38,561 nucleotides of DNA from a bacterium (GTDB lineage: Bacteria > Planctomycetota > B15-G4). The stretch covers positions 1-38,561 of the forward strand of contig JAUIEF010000028.1 of the NCBI GenBank assembly GCA_030428785.1, given 5' to 3'. Of the stretch, positions 36,874 through 38,561 are shown piece after piece. The notes below the pieces were generated by a model that had not been told where the DNA came from, made no database searches, and saw nothing but the letters and a program-made list of their open reading frames with translations. How positions within the stretch are numbered: position 1 is the stretch's first letter; every line of letters begins with the position of its first letter. The position numbers were made by a program, and so were the translations under genes.

Positions 36874-38561
36874 ATGACCAAGCGCTACGGCATCGACCTC
36901 GGCACCACCTACTCCACGATCTCCTGGTACGACGACAGTCGCCAGGAGGTGAAGCCCCTGCCCCTCGAGAGCGAGGACGGCGAGACGACGTCGCTCCGGT
37001 CGGTCGTCTACTACCCGTCCGAGGGCTCGACGGTCGTCGGCGAGGTCGCGTGGAACACGCGCAAGCAGGACCCCGGCCGCGTCATCGTCGGCATCAAGCG
37101 CAAGATGGGCGACGAGTACCAGACCGAGGCCATCGACGGTCGTCGTCGCACCCCGCAGGAGGTGTCCGCGGACATCCTGCAGGTGCTCAAGGACAACGCC
37201 GAGATCGAGATGGGCGAGGCGGTCGAGGACGTCGTCATCACCGTGCCCGCGTACTTCGGCGAGCGCCAGTGCGCCGCGACGATGGAGGCCGCCAAGGCGG
37301 CCGGCCTCAACGTCATCAACATCCTGAGCGAGCCGCACGCCGCGGCCGTGGCCTACTCGATCGAGCAGAACACGAGCCTCACCGGCAAGCACGTCCTCGT
37401 CTACGACCTGGGCGGCGGCACCTTCGACGTGACGCTCATCAAGCCCGTCATCCCAGCGGACTTCGCGTCCACGGGCGGCGGCGTCCAGAACCTCACGCTC
37501 AACACGCTCTGCAAGGACGGCAACCGCGAGCTCGGCGGCCTGGACTGGGACGACGTGCTCATCGACATCGTCGCCGACAAGTGCATGGAGCAGTTCGAGG
37601 TCGACCCGCGCCTCGACGCCCGCAACGCCGCGGTCCTCCACGACAACTGCGAGAAGGCCAAGCGCGCCCTGTCCAAGAAGACCACCGAGATGGTCGTCGC
37701 GGACCTCCAGGGCCACATGGTCGAGGTCTCCCGCGACGAGTTCGAGGAGCGCGCGAGCGGCCTCCTGCTCCAGACGCAGATGCGCCTCGAGCAGGTCCTC
37801 GCCGAGGCCGAGCAGAACCACGGCATCACGCGTGACCAGGTCGACGTCCTCCTGTGCGGCGGCGCGACGCGCATGCCCATGGTCAAGGACATGATCCAGC
37901 AGGTCTTCAACCGGGCCCCGCTGGAGTACCGCAACCCGCAGCTGCTCGTCTCCTGCGGCGCGGCCTACGTCGCCCACGCCATGGACGACGCGGCGACGAT
38001 CCCCCTGCCCGGCCCGGCCGGCGAGGCGAACGACGACCGCAAGGTGCGCATCACCGAGGACTCGATCACGGACATCACCTGCCACGCCGTGGGCATCCAG
38101 GTGATCCGCGAGGACGCGTCGGGCGAGCGTCGCCCGTTCAACGCGGTCGTGCTCGAGCGCGGCACGCTCTTCGGCGAGAAGCGCCAGTTCGTCACCGAGA
38201 CGCTCTTCGACAACCAGACCGAGGTCTGCATCCGCCTCTTCGAGGGCGACCAGGACGACATCGAGGAGTGCGTCCACCTCGTCGACTTCCGGATCGAGGG
38301 CCTGCCCCCGAACCGGCCCCGCGGCCGCCCCATCCGCACGACGCTGTGGTTCGGCGCGAACGGCATCATCAAGGGCAACGCGGTCGACATGGAGACGAAC
38401 ACCGAGATCGAGATCCACTACGACCGTTGGAACTCGCCGGCGCCCTCGTCGCGCAAGCCCGTGCAGCAGCAGCCGCAGCAGCAGCCCGCGGCGCAGCGGC
38501 CGGCCATGTCCATGCCCGGCGCGACGCCGAACAACCCGGTGCCGCAGCAGCAGCCCGTCGC
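36874..38561 (+). CDS. Atypical Hsp70-family chaperone (3' end outside the window)
   Basis: At least 562 residues are visible and the frame is still open at the end. The ATPase domain is complete: GIDLGTTYSTISW (phosphate 1), VVITVPAYFGERQ, VYDLGGGTFDVT (phosphate 2) and CGGATRMPMV (adenosine loop). The hydrophobic linker VLLLDVTP of DnaK is absent: the segment reads VRITEDSITDITCHAVGIQV. A short substrate-binding beta region follows (VDFRIEGLPPNRPRGRP, TTLWFGANGIIKGNAVDMET), and then a Gln/Pro-rich tail (from about 530) in place of the helical lid. The ATG at 36874 has AGGGAG 7 nt upstream, overlapping the stop of the GrpE-like gene. It is probably not the housekeeping DnaK. The C-terminus cannot be judged. 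Confidence 0.88.
   Translation, partial: MTKRYGIDLGTTYSTISWYDDSRQEVKPLPLESEDGETTSLRSVVYYPSEGSTVVGEVAWNTRKQDPGRVIVGIKRKMGDEYQTEAIDGRRRTPQEVSADILQVLKDNAEIEMGEAVEDVVITVPAYFGERQCAATMEAAKAAGLNVINILSEPHAAAVAYSIEQNTSLTGKHVLVYDLGGGTFDVTLIKPVIPADFASTGGGVQNLTLNTLCKDGNRELGGLDWDDVLIDIVADKCMEQFEVDPRLDARNAAVLHDNCEKAKRALSKKTTEMVVADLQGHMVEVSRDEFEERASGLLLQTQMRLEQVLAEAEQNHGITRDQVDVLLCGGATRMPMVKDMIQQVFNRAPLEYRNPQLLVSCGAAYVAHAMDDAATIPLPGPAGEANDDRKVRITEDSITDITCHAVGIQVIREDASGERRPFNAVVLERGTLFGEKRQFVTETLFDNQTEVCIRLFEGDQDDIEECVHLVDFRIEGLPPNRPRGRPIRTTLWFGANGIIKGNAVDMETNTEIEIHYDRWNSPAPSSRKPVQQQPQQQPAAQRPAMSMPGATPNNPVPQQQPV

Overview
Most of this window (about 1.08-38.56 kb) is one very GC-rich genome, well over 70% G+C. 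I read it as a member of the Planctomycetota, probably close to the marine Pla3-type / Rohdeiella-Engelhardtia relatives. The grounds are two groEL genes in one chaperone cluster, secreted NPCBM, FG-GAP and carboxypeptidase-regulatory-like proteins, a C-terminal beta-rich tail shared by two unrelated secreted proteins, and gluzincin-like proteins. The lineage is an inference from gene style. The first ~1.07 kb is different: low GC, Bacteroidota/Calditrichota-like gene fragments (a methyltransferase C-terminus and scrambled pieces of an FtsX/MacB-type permease). They meet the GC-rich part at a 12-bp shared stretch at 1064-1075 and are probably an assembly or library chimera.

Layout. 1.06-2.7 kb: two minus-strand genes, one cut by the junction and one NPCBM protein. 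3.1-9.0 kb: a compact plus-strand chaperone operon groEL1-groES-groEL2-dnaJ-grpE-fmdB without dnaK, ending at a hairpin. 9.1-10.3 kb: a radical SAM/SPASM protein with its own promoter-like box. 10.3-14.7 kb (minus): a secreted TlpA-like thioredoxin whose first active-site cysteine codon is an in-frame TGA (W-TGA-G-P-C), followed by a 1026-residue membrane-anchored protein of carboxypeptidase-regulatory-like repeats. 15.0-20.2 kb (plus): a gluzincin protease, a lipoprotein and an O-antigen-ligase/TPR membrane protein. 20.2-27.6 kb (minus): a polytopic membrane protein and two copies of a two-gene cassette, each a small secreted protein followed within 3-4 nt by a secreted HExxH protease. 27.9-30.1 kb: type II methionine aminopeptidase, an alpha/beta hydrolase lacking its nucleophile serine, and tRNA-Pro(GGG). 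30.2-35.1 kb (minus): an FG-GAP propeller protein with a clear promoter and operator-like palindrome, a lipoprotein, a degenerate gluzincin-like protein and a DUF72 protein. 35.2-38.6 kb (plus): an FKBP prolyl isomerase, then a divergent GrpE-like protein next to an atypical Hsp70 that runs off the window.

Functional reading. Two chaperone loci bracket the window: a GroE/DnaJ/GrpE housekeeping operon, and a separate GrpE-like/Hsp70 pair that looks like a dedicated nucleotide-exchange/chaperone couple. Much of the rest is cell-envelope and secreted biology. The most unusual observations are the candidate selenocysteine thioredoxin with a possible bacterial SECIS hairpin, and the duplicated small-protein/protease cassette. 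Regulation appears to combine ordinary -35/-10 promoters, several promoter boxes set so close to the start codon that the mRNA would be leaderless, and GC-rich hairpins without U-tracts at gene ends.
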